Shown here: positions 23,863 through 34,830 of the stretch, piece after piece
Numbering within the stretch: the first letter of the stretch is position 1
How the letters are laid out: each line of letters begins with the position of its first letter
Assembly: GCA_033977485.1 (NCBI GenBank)
Contig: CM066984.1
Coordinates: 44,213,100-44,277,099 of the forward strand
Length of the DNA stretch: 64,000 bases
From: Hydrangea macrophylla
Lineage: Eukaryota; Streptophyta; Magnoliopsida; Cornales; Hydrangeaceae
Reading direction: 5' to 3'
Notes under the pieces: generated by a model
Databases searched by the model: none
What the model was told of the DNA's origin: nothing
What the model saw: only the letters and a program-made list of their open reading frames with translations
Made by a program: the position numbers and the translations under genes

Positions 23863-25080
23863 ATGGTTAGACCAAGGAATCAAGCACAGTTGGGAGCCCC
23901 TATTCCAGAGGGAATGGATCCAATGAGAATTTTTAAAGCCTTCATGCAGAGAATGGAGCATGTAGAAGATACTTACAATCACTCCACCCATAAGAGACCT
24001 ATTGCACCACTTCTGCTGAGACAGATGAGCGATAAGCTACTATCAAATTTTTGTTGTTTATGTCTCGAGGAGTTTGATGGACATACAAAACCCTGGCAAG
24101 CCGAACAGTAGATAAGGGAGATGGAATTAATCTTTGAAGCACTAGAGTGCAACGAATAAGAGAAGCGTCACCTTGCTATATTTCAGCTTACTAATGCCGC
24201 CGCAGATTGGTGGGAAGCTGAACGAGCCACTATAGGGATAAATGCTACAAGAACGATGTCTTGGGAAATGTTCAAAGGGAGATTTTTGGAGAAATATTTC
24301 CCAGAGGATGAGAGAGATCAACAAGAAAAGAATTTTCTCAGTTTGATTCAAGGAGGATGGACTGTACGGGAATATACAACACAAATCGAGCATCTATCTT
24401 GTTTTGCTTAACATATGGTAAATACTCTGCAAAAGAAGGTGAAAAGATTTCACCAAGGACTGAATCCCTACCTCAGATATATGATGGTTGGTCATCTAAA
24501 TCAGTCATTCGAAGAAATTGATAGATTTGCTGCAAGATTGGAGAAAGACGCCTATCCAGCACAGCAATCACAGATAAATCGACCTCAGTCGTCGAGAGGA
24601 TTTCAGCCATAGAATTTCCAACCACCAAGGAAAACCCAGAGTTGGAGACCTCGGAGGAATTTTTAAGGGAATAATATCGCCAGTTAGGGACACAACCAGG
24701 GTTATTTTTAAGGGAGAACCTGGGAAGGAACCAGAAAATCACAACAGAGTTATTCTCGACCCCAACAATATCGCCAACTAGGGACACAACCATAGGCATT
24801 GCTAATAGCTCTGCTAAGCAACACCAGAGGATGTTTTAATAGCAGAAAGCCAGGGCATATTGCCAAGTTCTACACTGCTTCCAAAGGTAATCGTCGAATG
24901 GACCTCATTTGCCAAAATTACAACAAGCCAGGACATTTGAGCAAGGACTACTATTCACCACAAGGAGGATATTATGGGGCACCACTTCAAGGAATTCAAG
25001 GACCCCCAGATCAAACAAGGATGAATGCTGTCATTCCAGCAGATTCAGGCTTTAATGCTGATGAGCAGCAACATTTGGAA
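23863..25080 (+). pseudogene. Element D: gag, Tekay/Del-like, with two ruined zinc knuckles
   Basis: Capsid/nucleocapsid protein. From ATG 23863, the phrases LCLEEFDGHTKPWQAEQ, IFEALECNE, RHLAIFQLTNAAADWWEAER, TMSWEMFKGRFLEKYFPEDERDQQEKNFLSLIQGG and EYTTQIEHLSCFA are the retrotransposon gag domain of chromovirus-type elements. RFHQGLNPYLRYMMVGH follows. In-frame stops break it at about 24108, 24158, 24411 and 24610. Two CX2CX4HX4C knuckles are recognisable at about 24833-24874 and 24920-24961, but each has lost cysteines (SRKPGHIAKFY and YNKPGHLSKDY). Most losses are TGC to TAC, so RNA binding would fail even without the stops. Confidence 0.8.
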
Positions 25081-25542
25081 GGTGCTTGTACTCTTTCATA
25101 GTCCAGTTAAAGCTTAATTCGATACTGGAGCTGTTCGTTTATTTATTGCTGTTAAGATTGTGCGTCAGTTGGGTTTAGAACCCCAGACACTCAAGCCAGC
25201 ACTTAATGTTGTGTCACCATTGGGAGTGACTATTAAGTTGGGTAAAGTATGTAAGGATTGCCCACTGACCTTGGAAGATAGGAATCTTCCAGCAGACTTA
25301 GTAGTTCTGTCAATGTCAGAATTCGACATTATCCTAGAGGTTGATTGGTTGACTAAGTACAATGCCAATTTGGATTGTCCTACTAGGACGATTGTGTTTC
25401 TAATACCAGGATGTCCGATGATCAGATTTCAGTGTTAGATAACGAGCGAAATACTCTTGACAAGTGGTTTAGCTACAATCGGGAGTGCAAGTACGGAACT
25501 CAAGATGGATCATATTCCTACTATACAAGAATTTTAGGATGT
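25081..25542 (+). pseudogene. Element D: aspartic protease and start of RT flank, cut by element B
   Basis: The frame shifts near 25115. The protease then shows an active-site DTGA triad (about 25120-25132), RSFIAVKIVRQLGLEP, LPADLVVLSMSEFDIILEVDWLTKYNANLDC and the trailing hydrophobic stretch. This is the usual Tekay/Del protease with its MSEFDIILGMDWL-like C-terminus, here with E in place of G. The next phrase, MDHIPTIQEF*DV, is the start of the RT flank (usually QEFPDVFPE). It is interrupted at 25543 by the LTR of B. The rest of D is outside the window, on the far side of B and its nested elements. Confidence 0.8.
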
Positions 25543-28417
25543 TGTAGACACCCCAATTTTGACCAAACGTTGAGTGAAGGAGAGTGATACCTCCAAGACG
25601 TGATGATGACAATGTCCGGCCAACCTAGGACTTCTAAAGATGATTCAAACTCTTTGAATGATCTCTAACCTACACAAAAAGCAAAAAAAGAAAGAAAGAG
25701 GAGAATTAAGGCAAAACGGCACTAAGGCAGATTTATGGCAGTCACGGACTGCCGTTGCGGAACTCCCTAACTATCAGGACGACATTCAGGGAGAGCCGCA
25801 GTGGCATCCATTAACTGCCGCTAAAATGCTTTAAGTGCCGCTAAATTTGAAAATTCTGAAAAAGACGATAGTCCATGGAATTGTCCGTGGCATTCCATGA
25901 GTGCCGTTTTGGCATTCAGAGAATGTCGCGCCGTCATTCACTGAGTGTCGTTGCAGCATTTAGTGAGTGCCGCTTCCATCTCCAGGGAGTGCCGTATTTT
26001 TGTGACAGTCTTTCCAAAAGTAGGTTAGTTTATACCATCAAAAGGCGGCGGGAATTAGGGTTTTGGCTGCAAATTTCCCAAAAAGACCCCCTAATGATTG
26101 CCTATATATAGAAGGTGTATATCCCATTATTAAGGGTGGAATATTAGAATGTTAGGATCCCAATATTAATTCTCCTTCAAAAATTATCTAAATAGAGAAA
26201 GAGTAGTAGAGTTAGAAGAAGAGCTTGATCATCATTTGGAAGGTCTTAAAGAAGCCAAGAAGTTGAGGATACTTAGAGGTAAAACTCTAAACTAATTAGT
26301 TTATTAGTTGCTCAATCATAATATTTAGATACCTAGGACCTCTTACATAATTTCAAAACCTCTCTTCCCATCTCATTTCATCACACACCACATATATATT
26401 GTGATTGAGCTTTCATCTCATTAGCTTGGATCAAAATGGTTTAGTGTTTAAAGCTTAAATAAATCTTGAAATAAAACCTTGGTCCCTTTTCTTTGATTAT
26501 TTTTACTTCCTAGATTCATGAGACTCTCAATGTTTTACTTCAATCTTTGTGTTTAGAATCCCTCAATATTCTCATGAACTTATGATTCATGAAGGGGTTG
26601 AGGTTGATTTTAGTATGTTGAGTCAATGGGTCCAAACTTCATCCATAGTTTGAGCTCATTACTTTGAGGTTTTGTGAAGTTCCTTATACTTCATTAAAAC
26701 CCATAAGTTTAAGTGTTATTAATCTCCGATGACCATCAAATGGTAGGAGAAGTAGCTTAGTTTAAGTCCACCTCTATGGCTTAGGCTAATCCTTTTCTTT
26801 ACGTTTCATGAAGCTCTTCATACTTCATCAAAATCTACAAACATGTATGTCTTTGGTCTCCAATTACCATAAAATGGTAAGAGAAGTAGTTTGGATTAAG
26901 CCCAACTTCTTGGTTTAGTAGTTGGAATTAAACAACTAAGTTGAACTTGAATAAACGGTGCAATGAATTCAATGACCACCTTTGATCAAAGATTGTTAGT
27001 TCAATATCAGACTGTTGGGATTGAATGAAACCAACGGGAAAATGTTTATAACTCAAAGTTCTACCATTGTAATTTTTGTTTTAAGGAGATTTCATGTTTA
27101 AAGTGGTTTGGTCATGAGTTTTGTCAGACAACCACAATCTGTCCTGAGTTTCAGAACAGTAATACGCTTTTAAAATGAGTGAATCAGAGCCTTAATCAAG
27201 CATTCTTGGCCCAAAATAAATTTTTCTACAGAGTTTAATGTGTTAGGAAGCTACCCCAAAAAGACCAAAGCATTTTTTATTTTGTTTCTATTTTTAGAAA
27301 ATCATACAAAAAATCTGGGTGGAGAGTTGTAAGTCACCGAGTGACGTCTAGTGTTTGTGTAATTCCCAGAGATCTAACCGTTGGAACCTTGATTTTCTTT
27401 TTGGGTTAAAAACTAGACTCACAGAGGCATCTTGTATCTAGAAATCATCAAGATCAAACCATAGAAATCATGCCTTTTATTTCTCTGAAGTTCTTATCTG
27501 CTCTCAGTAATTTTCAGAATTCGGTCAGTTTTTACCAACTTTGTAAATAAGGGTTCAAATGGTCTTTTCTTAACCTAAGGCTTATACCATACACTAATAA
27601 AGATTACTTAACCTTAAAACTAGAGGCTAAATGATCCAAATGAATGAATAGTTCACAACTTTTACATTGTTCACATTCATGTATCCATGTACATTCATTC
27701 ATATAGATAGATACTTGTAAATGGAATTCGCTTTGTATAGGATTTGTTCCTTAGGGTTTAATGATATTTTCATTTAAAGTATGTGAACTAACCTTTGTTT
27801 TGTAGCGCCTTTGAGGTACAATTTCTAAACCTTTCTCTAGTTTATTTTAATTTCTTGATTTTATCAATTCTTTAACTTAATGCGCGACATCTTAGAATTA
27901 GGTTTTGCCTTACGTGTATATGTGATTAGAGACCTTTTCTTAGGATCTTTCTATTCGTATGCATTGCACATTTAATATTCGCGGCATGGATCCCGGGTAA
28001 GTTCTATGGTTTCCTATTTGCATATCATATTTCTTACTACTTGAATTATGTGATTTTTGAATGATATTTTATCACTTGCAATCTTATACCCTTTAGACAT
28101 CCTTCTGTGATGTATATTCATATATATGTATTAGTTGAGGACATGCTTAGATTATTAATTCGATTAAAAGGATGTTAAGTAGAGGCTTATCATGAGATAG
28201 GATGAGAGGGGGTGTTTTAGTCCGACGGGCTCCTTCCCCTCTCATTCCATAATCCCCGGACCTAGAAAATCTCTGGTTTCTTAAAAGATCAGTTTGCTTT
28301 AAAATAGTTTCTTAATTTTCCTTTTAAAATTAAGTGGAGACTCATTGTTTTGTGTTTTAAATTAAAAAATCACTTTAAAATAAAAAGGTAGTGGGTAAGA
28401 AAATTGCGATATCCACA
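25543..28417 (+). mobile_element. Element B: 5' LTR, Tat lineage
   Basis: It runs from TGTAGACACCCCAATTTTGACC to ...GATATCCACA (2875 bp), three bases before the primer-binding site. The same sequence reappears at 43551-44294 and 53642-55547 as the split 3' LTR. It contains a cluster of TGCCG/CGGCA motifs at 25740-25996, a TATA box at 26102-26111, and a GAGGGGGTGTTTTAGTCCGACGGGCTCC block near its end that is shared with A. No gene is present. The open frames inside the motif cluster (for example 25875-26111) are chance. Confidence 0.9.
25740..26111 (+). promoter_or_regulatory. Element B LTR promoter: GTGCCGC-type motif cluster plus TATA box
   Basis: About ten TGCCG, CGGCA, GTGCCGC or near-match motifs lie at 25749-25996. 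CTATATATAG follows at 26102-26111, with downstream AGAAGG. The cluster is repeated in the 3' LTR (43747-43995, TATA 44111-44120). Related motif clusters lie in front of the two antisense genes of B and in the LTR of C. Promoter function is inferred. Confidence 0.6.
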
Positions 28418-28420
28418 ATC

Positions 28421-28446
28421 TGGCAACTCTGTTGGGGATCGAACCC
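28421..28446 (+). other. Primer-binding site of element B
   Basis: TGGCAACTCTGTTGGGGATC followed by GAACCC. The complement (GGGTTCGATCCCC...GTTGCCA) looks like the T-arm and acceptor end of a tRNA, so complementarity extends past 18 nt into the T-loop. Confidence 0.85.
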
Positions 28447-29607
28447 AAAATCTCTGGTTTCACAGACCAGAATTTCTTGATTTTGGGTTCACTCGAGGAT
28501 TAGACTTGAAAAATTCCTTTTAATCAAATTAATTAATCTTTTTGTGCCTGTTGCATTTCAATTGCATGTCCTGCCAGTCGATTGCACGGAACTATGACCT
28601 TGGAGGCTCGGGGTAACCCAGTCGGTCAAGTAATCATGGGACTGTGTGATCACCCTTGATCTCATAACATGTTTTGGTATATGAAGCATCCTATCAGGTG
28701 TGTGTCAAGGGTCCCTTATTCTGACCAAAACCTGACCTTTGCATAGTAGCTTCCATAGAACCTTTAAAAATTAGAAAATCAATTCTTGATTAGGGTTATA
28801 TGCTAGGGAGTTTTGCATGCCCGGAAAGGGATTACTTGAGATGATGACGATGCTCACTTAATATGAGACATGTAAACTCTTAATCACTTTCGAGCAATTC
28901 CTCTTCATGTCCCATGACATTTGGGAATATGCTAGATTTTGATTATAAGATTACATCTCTTCTATCATGTTAGCTAAGCATCATTGACCTTGTATGCATC
29001 CGAATTGATCATGAAAAGTGCGATAATTATCCGATCATGTGATCCTCCTACCCAAAGAATTTAAAATACGTCTTTGAAAGCAAACAGATTTTTGCCATCT
29101 TTATACCAAAGTATCAATCGCTGTTGTAAAAATCTTTAGAATTTGCTTTTTGATTAAAGCTCCAAACTAACCTTTGATAATCATCTTCTAAGGAAAAATC
29201 CAAAACATTTGGGAATTGTTTTTTAAACAAATTTCAAAGCAAAATTTCAATCTGATCATCCTTATTAAGAAATATTTTCACATCCTCATTTTTAAATAAA
29301 AGATTCAAAATTCCTGAGAATCGTTTTTGAAAAATCTCATCAGCTAAAGAAATACTTTTCAAATGAATTTCAAAAAATTTTGAATATCCAACCTTTGAGA
29401 AGGTAGTGAAGATCATAATGAAAGGAGAAGTTAGCGCTCTTGACATGGGTGAGGATCTTATGTGCTTATGTGTTTATGTGTTGGGATTAGGATTTTCTTT
29501 TCTTTGGCATATAGAATAGGCACACACACATGTATTGCATCCGTGTGACATATGAACCATCTGTAAAAAAAGGTTTTTACTAAGGGTCTTTTAAAAACAA
29601 AAAATAC

Positions 29608-29673
<66 letters not shown>

Positions 29674-29798
29674 CAAAAGTAGGCAAATAAGAGTTTTTTT
29701 AAAAGAAGCCTTTTTGTAGGGGCAAAATAGCATCAAGTTCAAATCAAGCCTGGTTTAGGGATCCCACAGCAAGGTTAGTAAGAAGAGAAGACGCTGAA
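28447..29798 (+). other. Element B: untranslated leader with (TG)29 tract
   Basis: No gene. It is collinear with the leader of A. A pure TG run of 29 units lies at 29615-29672. The region ends at the gag start codon (29799). The minus-strand open frame 29458-29742 is only the CA repeat read as His-Thr. Confidence 0.7.
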
Positions 29799-31560
29799 AT
29801 GACAGAAGAAAGGAACAACGAGGAAATAGCTGGGTTGAGAACACTGGTAGAATAACAAGCAGAGCAAATGAGGCGGCAAGCCAAAAATATGAACCGTATG
29901 ATGAGAATGATAGAAGCACTAAATCGTCGACCACCGCCTGTAATTTTGTCGGTTATGGACCCACCTTTAGGGGGGGGGAAGGAGATTGGTTTGATGATCA
30001 GGAGGCACAGTGGACTGATGCGCTGCAGGCCAACAGGGAAAGGGAGAAAGCTGAGAAAGAGAGGCTACTGACCGAGAAGATAGATAAGCTGGAAAGGGTA
30101 TTGCGCAAGGCTTAGGGAGTTAACACTTATTTGCTAGAACTAGAAGGTTCATATGATGGGGTATGTGAGGTACTACTTGTCGGATTCAAAATGGCGGTCT
30201 TTGACAAGTTTGATGGAACCGAAAACCCTCAAAGTCATATCCGAATGTGCGTAGGCGCCTTTCAACCAAGTGGTTTGAGCGTAACCATGATGGCTGTCTT
30301 GTTCCAGCAAACATTTACCGGAGCCGGACTGTCGTGGTACCTTACATTAGAGTCGAGCAAAACCCGGGTCTGGAAAGAAGTGATTAAAGCATTCATGGCA
30401 TAATATGAATACAATCAAGACCTGGATGTCACAGTCTGAGATTTGGAGACCACTAGGCAGGGAAACAAACAATCATTCGCTGAGTATTTGAGTAGGTGGA
30501 GAGGAAAAGCAGCTAAGATGGTACAGAGGCCGTCCGAGAAAGACCAGATCCGAATGTTGATGAAGAACCTTCAACCTGTCTATCAAGAGAAAATGAGATT
30601 CCAGTCGATCAACACTTTTGCTGAAGTATTTGATGTAGGGACTCATATCGAAGATGCAATCCAAGAGGGAGTGATAAAAAAAGAGGAACAGCCAAACCGG
30701 TACAGAAGGCCAAACTATGGATCCAATGGAGGACAGTCGGGAGGGCATTCTGGCCCCACCGATGTCAACGCACTGACCGGGCCGGATAGGAAATTTGACA
30801 TAACACCAAGGAGAGGGGGGGACAAAGCACCAAGAAAATTCTCAGATCTGGGAGTATCACTATCAACCGCTCTCGATAGGCTATTAGCAAAAGGGCACTT
30901 CGTTAGTTGGAACCTCGACCTCTACCGAATCCGCTTCCGCCAAGTTTTCAAGGGGATCTCTTTTGTAAATTCCACCAACAGAAGGGCCACTCGACGGATC
31001 GGTGCATGAGGTTAAGGCACAAAATCCAAGATCTGATTGATAATAAGGTGATATCGGAACCGCCAGCCAGAACTCCGAATGTCACAAGAAATCCACTACC
31101 AAACCACCATGCTGTACCACCACCACAAGGTCTCTATTTCTTGGGGATAGAAGAAACCATCTTCGATCCATCTAGGCTAATCACCAGGGCTAGGACACCA
31201 AGAAGGCCTTATCAGCTAATGGAGAATCCGACAATTTGTACTTTGGAAGGTGCTTCGAAGGGATGTAAAGAGGAAAAAGTAGAACGGATGGATTGGTGGG
31301 TTCAGGAAATGGGCAATATAGATCAGATAGAGGATGATTTATGGTACAAGAGTCATGAAGAGTTGGGAACCGAAAATGAGAGTTTGGGAAGGGTTTTGGA
31401 GGCTGTCAATTTATGGGTGAGAGAAGAAGTCAGTCATTTGACCCGGTCAGTCAGACACTTCAAGCCGCACGAACTAGAGGAAGATCACCTGGGGAGGGAA
31501 CTAGACAAGGGAAAAGGAAAAATAGGTGAAGAAGCAGAAGAAGATAGGGTCCTAAAATAA
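29799..31560 (+). pseudogene. Element B: gag, Tat lineage
   Basis: Capsid/nucleocapsid polyprotein. The ATG at 29799 opens MTEERNNEEIAGLRTLVE, a predicted coiled coil that continues as QMRRQAKNMNRMMRMIEAL. The gag domain follows at about 30190-30620, with MAVFDKFDGTENPQSHIRMC, FQQTFTGAGLSWYLTLE, SFAEYLSRWRGKAAKMVQRPSE and NLQPVYQEKMRFQSINTFAEVFDVG. A zinc-knuckle-like CKFHQQKGHSTDRC lies at about 30963-31004, then a long acidic tail to TAA 31558-31560. Defects: a TAA near 29853, a frameshift at the G run 29971-29979, stops near 30113, 30401 and 30438, and a shift near 30905-30960. The order is typical of Tat elements. Confidence 0.85.
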
Positions 31561-32100
31561 TTGAAGAAAACTCAGGCTAACATCACTATTTGGGGCTTAC
31601 TAATCACTTCAAAATGTCACAAGCAGGCAGTCTTCGATGCTTTAAACCAATCTGACGTTTCCATCAATACAACACCAGAAGATCTCGTGAGAATGATCAG
31701 TAGAATTCCGACTCTGGCTATTTCCTTCTTGACAGACGACCTACCTCCGGGAGGGCTTCTTCACAATAAACTGCTCTATGTCACTATTGAATGCTTGGGG
31801 AACACTGTACCTGCCTGTCTTGTTGACAATGGATCCGCTATAAACGTGTGTCCATTCCGAACAGCTAAGCGCATGGGTTTGGATGAAACAACGTTCATAC
31901 CATCTGAGCAGAAGGTAAGGACGTACGACAACACTCAGAGAACAGTCATGGGAATAATTCTCCTTCATCTAGCTGTCAGGCCTGTGGAGAAGGAAGCTGA
32001 ATTTCAGGTCATCGACATACCTGCTTCTTTCAACCTACTGCTAGGAAGGCCGTGGCTGGACAGTCTGGGCGCCATACCGTCTACAGTTCATTAGAAAGTC
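31561..32100 (+). pseudogene. Element B: aspartic protease, Tat lineage (domain nearly intact)
   Basis: It would cleave the gag-pol polyprotein. The frame follows directly after the gag stop at 31560. The active site is VDNGS at 31822-31836, the DNG form seen in Tat elements in place of the usual DTG/DSG. It is followed by INVCPFRTAKRMGLDE, VRTYDNTQRTVMGIILLHLAV and FQVIDIPASFNLLLGRPWLDSLGAIPSTVH. A stop (TAG) ends the frame at about 32093. This is one of the longest uninterrupted pol segments in B. Confidence 0.85.
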
Positions 32101-33300
32101 AAGTGCATTTGAAAGAGCAAGGTCTGTGATATTCTCGGGGATAGTTGGGTTCATCTATCTGAAGCTTCATCGAGTGCACCAATTTTGGAGGTACAATTCC
32201 AAAAAGAAGAAACAGGTCTGGGAGGGTTCGAATTCATTAATATGTTAGAGGGAGAGAAGCCGAGAGAGTTCCTACCATTGTATTTCGATTAGTACGCAAG
32301 TCCGTTGGTCGTTGGTATCATGAAGATGGGTTTCTTCCCAGGCATGAGATTGGGTGAGAATCATCAGGGTCTGCCAAAATTTCCAATGATCGCCACTCAG
32401 ACTCACACTCATGGTCTGGGCTATCAACCGTCAAAGAAGGAGCTGAGAGATAAGAAGAAGGCAATTGATGCACCATTGGATCCATACTTGAGGACGCTTA
32501 ATGGGTACTTTATGAAAGAAAGAGAGGATTTCCCCTATTATGGCTTCGCAGAACCATGGGAAGATCAGAAGGACAAGTGTATTAAGCATGGGTTTGAGAT
32601 CTTCTTCCCCCACGAATTCTCTGAGTATCAGGATCCATACCTATAGATACCCGTGAAGTTAGCTATTGTAAAAGATTGGCTTGGTACGTTGGATGACTCA
32701 ATCATGAAGAACCTGTTGGGCGAGGAAAGCACAGAAGCTAAGGGAACGGGCCAAGAAGGGGTCATGGAAGACAAGGCCGGAAAGAACACGCTGGGGGATT
32801 GGTAGAAGAGATATAAGGCAAGGAGACCGGCATGGAAAGGACTGAGAGCCAGAAATGAGGGAGATTACCAAGACTGGGGAACTAGAAGAGTGCTTCATCA
32901 CCGATCTAGGAGGAGAAAGCAAGAAAGAGTGGGTTTTTGAGTCTAGTGATAGGTATCCCCCACACCCAAAGTCTGTAATGGCCCAAATGAGGCGTCTTTC
33001 AATTTCTATGTCTGTTGTAATTGCTCCAAACAAAATCAATGAAAACATGACCGATTCTGTCTACTCGAATGCGCTTAATGAATGTGATGAATGTGATGAT
33101 CATGAAATACCAGATGAATTGCAAAAGTTAATTGAAAAAGAAAAAGAATCTGCATGTAAAATCATTAAGAACACTCTAACGATCAATCTAGGAAATGAAG
33201 ATAATCCTCAAAAAGTTTTTATAGGCTCTACACTTAGCAAAGAAGAAAGCGAAGAATTAATCAAACTATTAAGTGAATTCAAAGATGTTTTTGCATGGTC
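32101..33300 (+). pseudogene. Element B: protease-RT connecting region
   Basis: Recognisable Tat phrases are MKMGFFPGMRLGENHQGLPKF, LGYQPSKKELRDKKKA, LNGYFMKEREDFPYYGFAEPWED and FEIFFPHEF (32305-32640). The RT N-terminal flank (INLGNEDNPQKVFIGSTLSKEESEELIKLLSEFKDVFAWSYK) ends near 33310. Stops at about 32290 and 32643 and shifts near 32840 and 33310 break it. No separate function is known for the LNGYF region. Confidence 0.7.
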
Positions 33301-34060
33301 TTATAAGATATGCTAGGCATTGATCCAAAAATAGTCCAACACCACATCCCCATCTTCCCCAATTCCAAACCTGTAAAACAAAAATTGAGGCAAATGAGGC
33401 CTGAATGGGCACTCAAAGTCAAAGAGGAAGTTGAAAAGCAGTTAAGAGCTGGATTCTTAATGGTCACTGAGTATCCATAATGGATCGCCAATATAGTGCC
33501 TGTCCCGAAAAAAGACGGTCGTGTTAGGGTCTGTTTTGACTTTCGGGATCTGAACAAAGCTAGCCTTAAGGACGATTTCCCTTTACCTCACATTGATGTC
33601 TTAGTGGACAATACGGTGGGACATGAACTCCTATCTTTCATGGATGGGTTCTCAGGGTACAACCAAATTTTAATGGCACCCGAGGATAGGGAGAAAACCA
33701 CTTTCATCACACCATGGGGCACATACTGCTATAGGGTGATGCCATTTGGGCTCAAAAATGCAGGAGCAACTTGTCAACGGGCCGCTACTGCACTATTGCA
33801 CGACATAATCCATAAGGAGGTAGAGGTGTATGTGGACGATATGATTATAAAATCTAAGGAAAGAAGAGGTCACTTGGAGGCGTTAAGAAAATTATTCGGG
33901 GGGTTGAGGGAATTCAGAATGAGGTTGAACCCCTAAAAGTTCACCTTCGGAGTCACTACCGAAAAGTTATTAGGGTTTCTCATTACTCAGAGAGGGATAT
34001 AAGTGGACCCGACCAAGATAAAGGTCATAATCGAAATGCAGCTACCCAAGAACGAAAAAA
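33301..34060 (+). pseudogene. Element B: reverse transcriptase
   Basis: It continues from GIDPKIVQHHIPIFPN through WIANIVPVPKKDGRVRVCFDFRDLNKASLKDDFPLPHIDVLVDN, FMDGFSGYNQILMAPEDREKTTFITPWGTYCYRVMPFGLKNAGATCQRA and EVYVDDMIIKSKER. The catalytic YVDD is at 33829-33840. Stops lie at 33478-33480 and about 33934 and 34000. The RT core is well conserved and better preserved than that of A, so B is the younger copy, as the nesting also shows. Confidence 0.9.
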
Positions 34061-34830
34061 AGCTAGTCTGGTGTACCCGTCGTTTTAGGCACTACATGCT
34101 GGCCTTTCTCGTTATCCTAATCTCCTGAATGGACCCACTCAAATACCTGTTCGAAAAGCCTATCTTGACCAGTAGAATTTCCTGTTAGACCATGATGCTG
34201 GCCGAATTCGATATCAGATATGTCACTTCTAAATCTGTTAAAGGAAGAGCCGTTGCTTAATACCTAGCTGACCTTGGCGTAGAATCTGAGAAGAAAGGGG
34301 AGTTCAAGTTTTCCGACGAAGGGATAATGGAGTTAAAAGAGGATCTGTGGAAGATGTATTTCAATGGAACCGCCAACCAACTAGGCTATGGGGTTGGAAT
34401 CATCCACATGGCACCCGATGGAACACCTACCTCGTTAGCCGTCAAGCTTAAGTATAATTCAACCAACAACACGACTGAATACGAGGCTTGCAAATTGGGA
34501 TGGAAGCAGCCTTAGCACTAAAAGTCAGAGTGATCGACATTTTCGGAGATTCTAACCTGAACATATCCCAAGCACGAGGTGATTGGAGGGTGAAGCATGA
34601 GAAGTGGAGACCTTACCATGACTACCTAGAGAGCCTAAAAGTACAATTCAAAAAATGTCATTCTACTACCTTCCACGTGAAGAAAACCAGTTGGCTAATT
34701 CCCTAGCAACCTTGGCTTCAATGATACAAATTCCTTCGGGAGTCACCATGATACCGTTATCCATAGAAATCAGAGACCAACCTTCGTTCGAGATGATCGC
34801 AACGATAGAGGAAGGAGGTGAGTTGCCTTG
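34052..34830 (+). pseudogene. Element B: RNase H region with 5' deletion
   Basis: Directly after LPKNEKK (34055) the sequence jumps to LVWCTRRFRHYMLAF, skipping about 390 nt that A retains at about 11840-12225. The connection/RNase H remainder (FEKPILTSRIS, FDIRYVTSKSVKGRAVA) follows. The archaeal-type RNase H then shows WKMYFNGTANQLGYGVGIIHMAPDGTPTSLAVKLKYNSTNNTTEYEAC and IDIFGDSNLNISQARGDWRVKHEKW. Stops and shifts are scattered (34127, 34186, 34258, 34505, 34705). Confidence 0.75.

Noticed and set aside
28421..28446. tRNA gene fragment
   Set aside because: The tRNA-like complement is the primer-binding site at the LTR border; no full cloverleaf flanks it.
29458..29742. Minus-strand open frame with a His-Thr run
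   Set aside because: It is the (TG)29 microsatellite read on the other strand.
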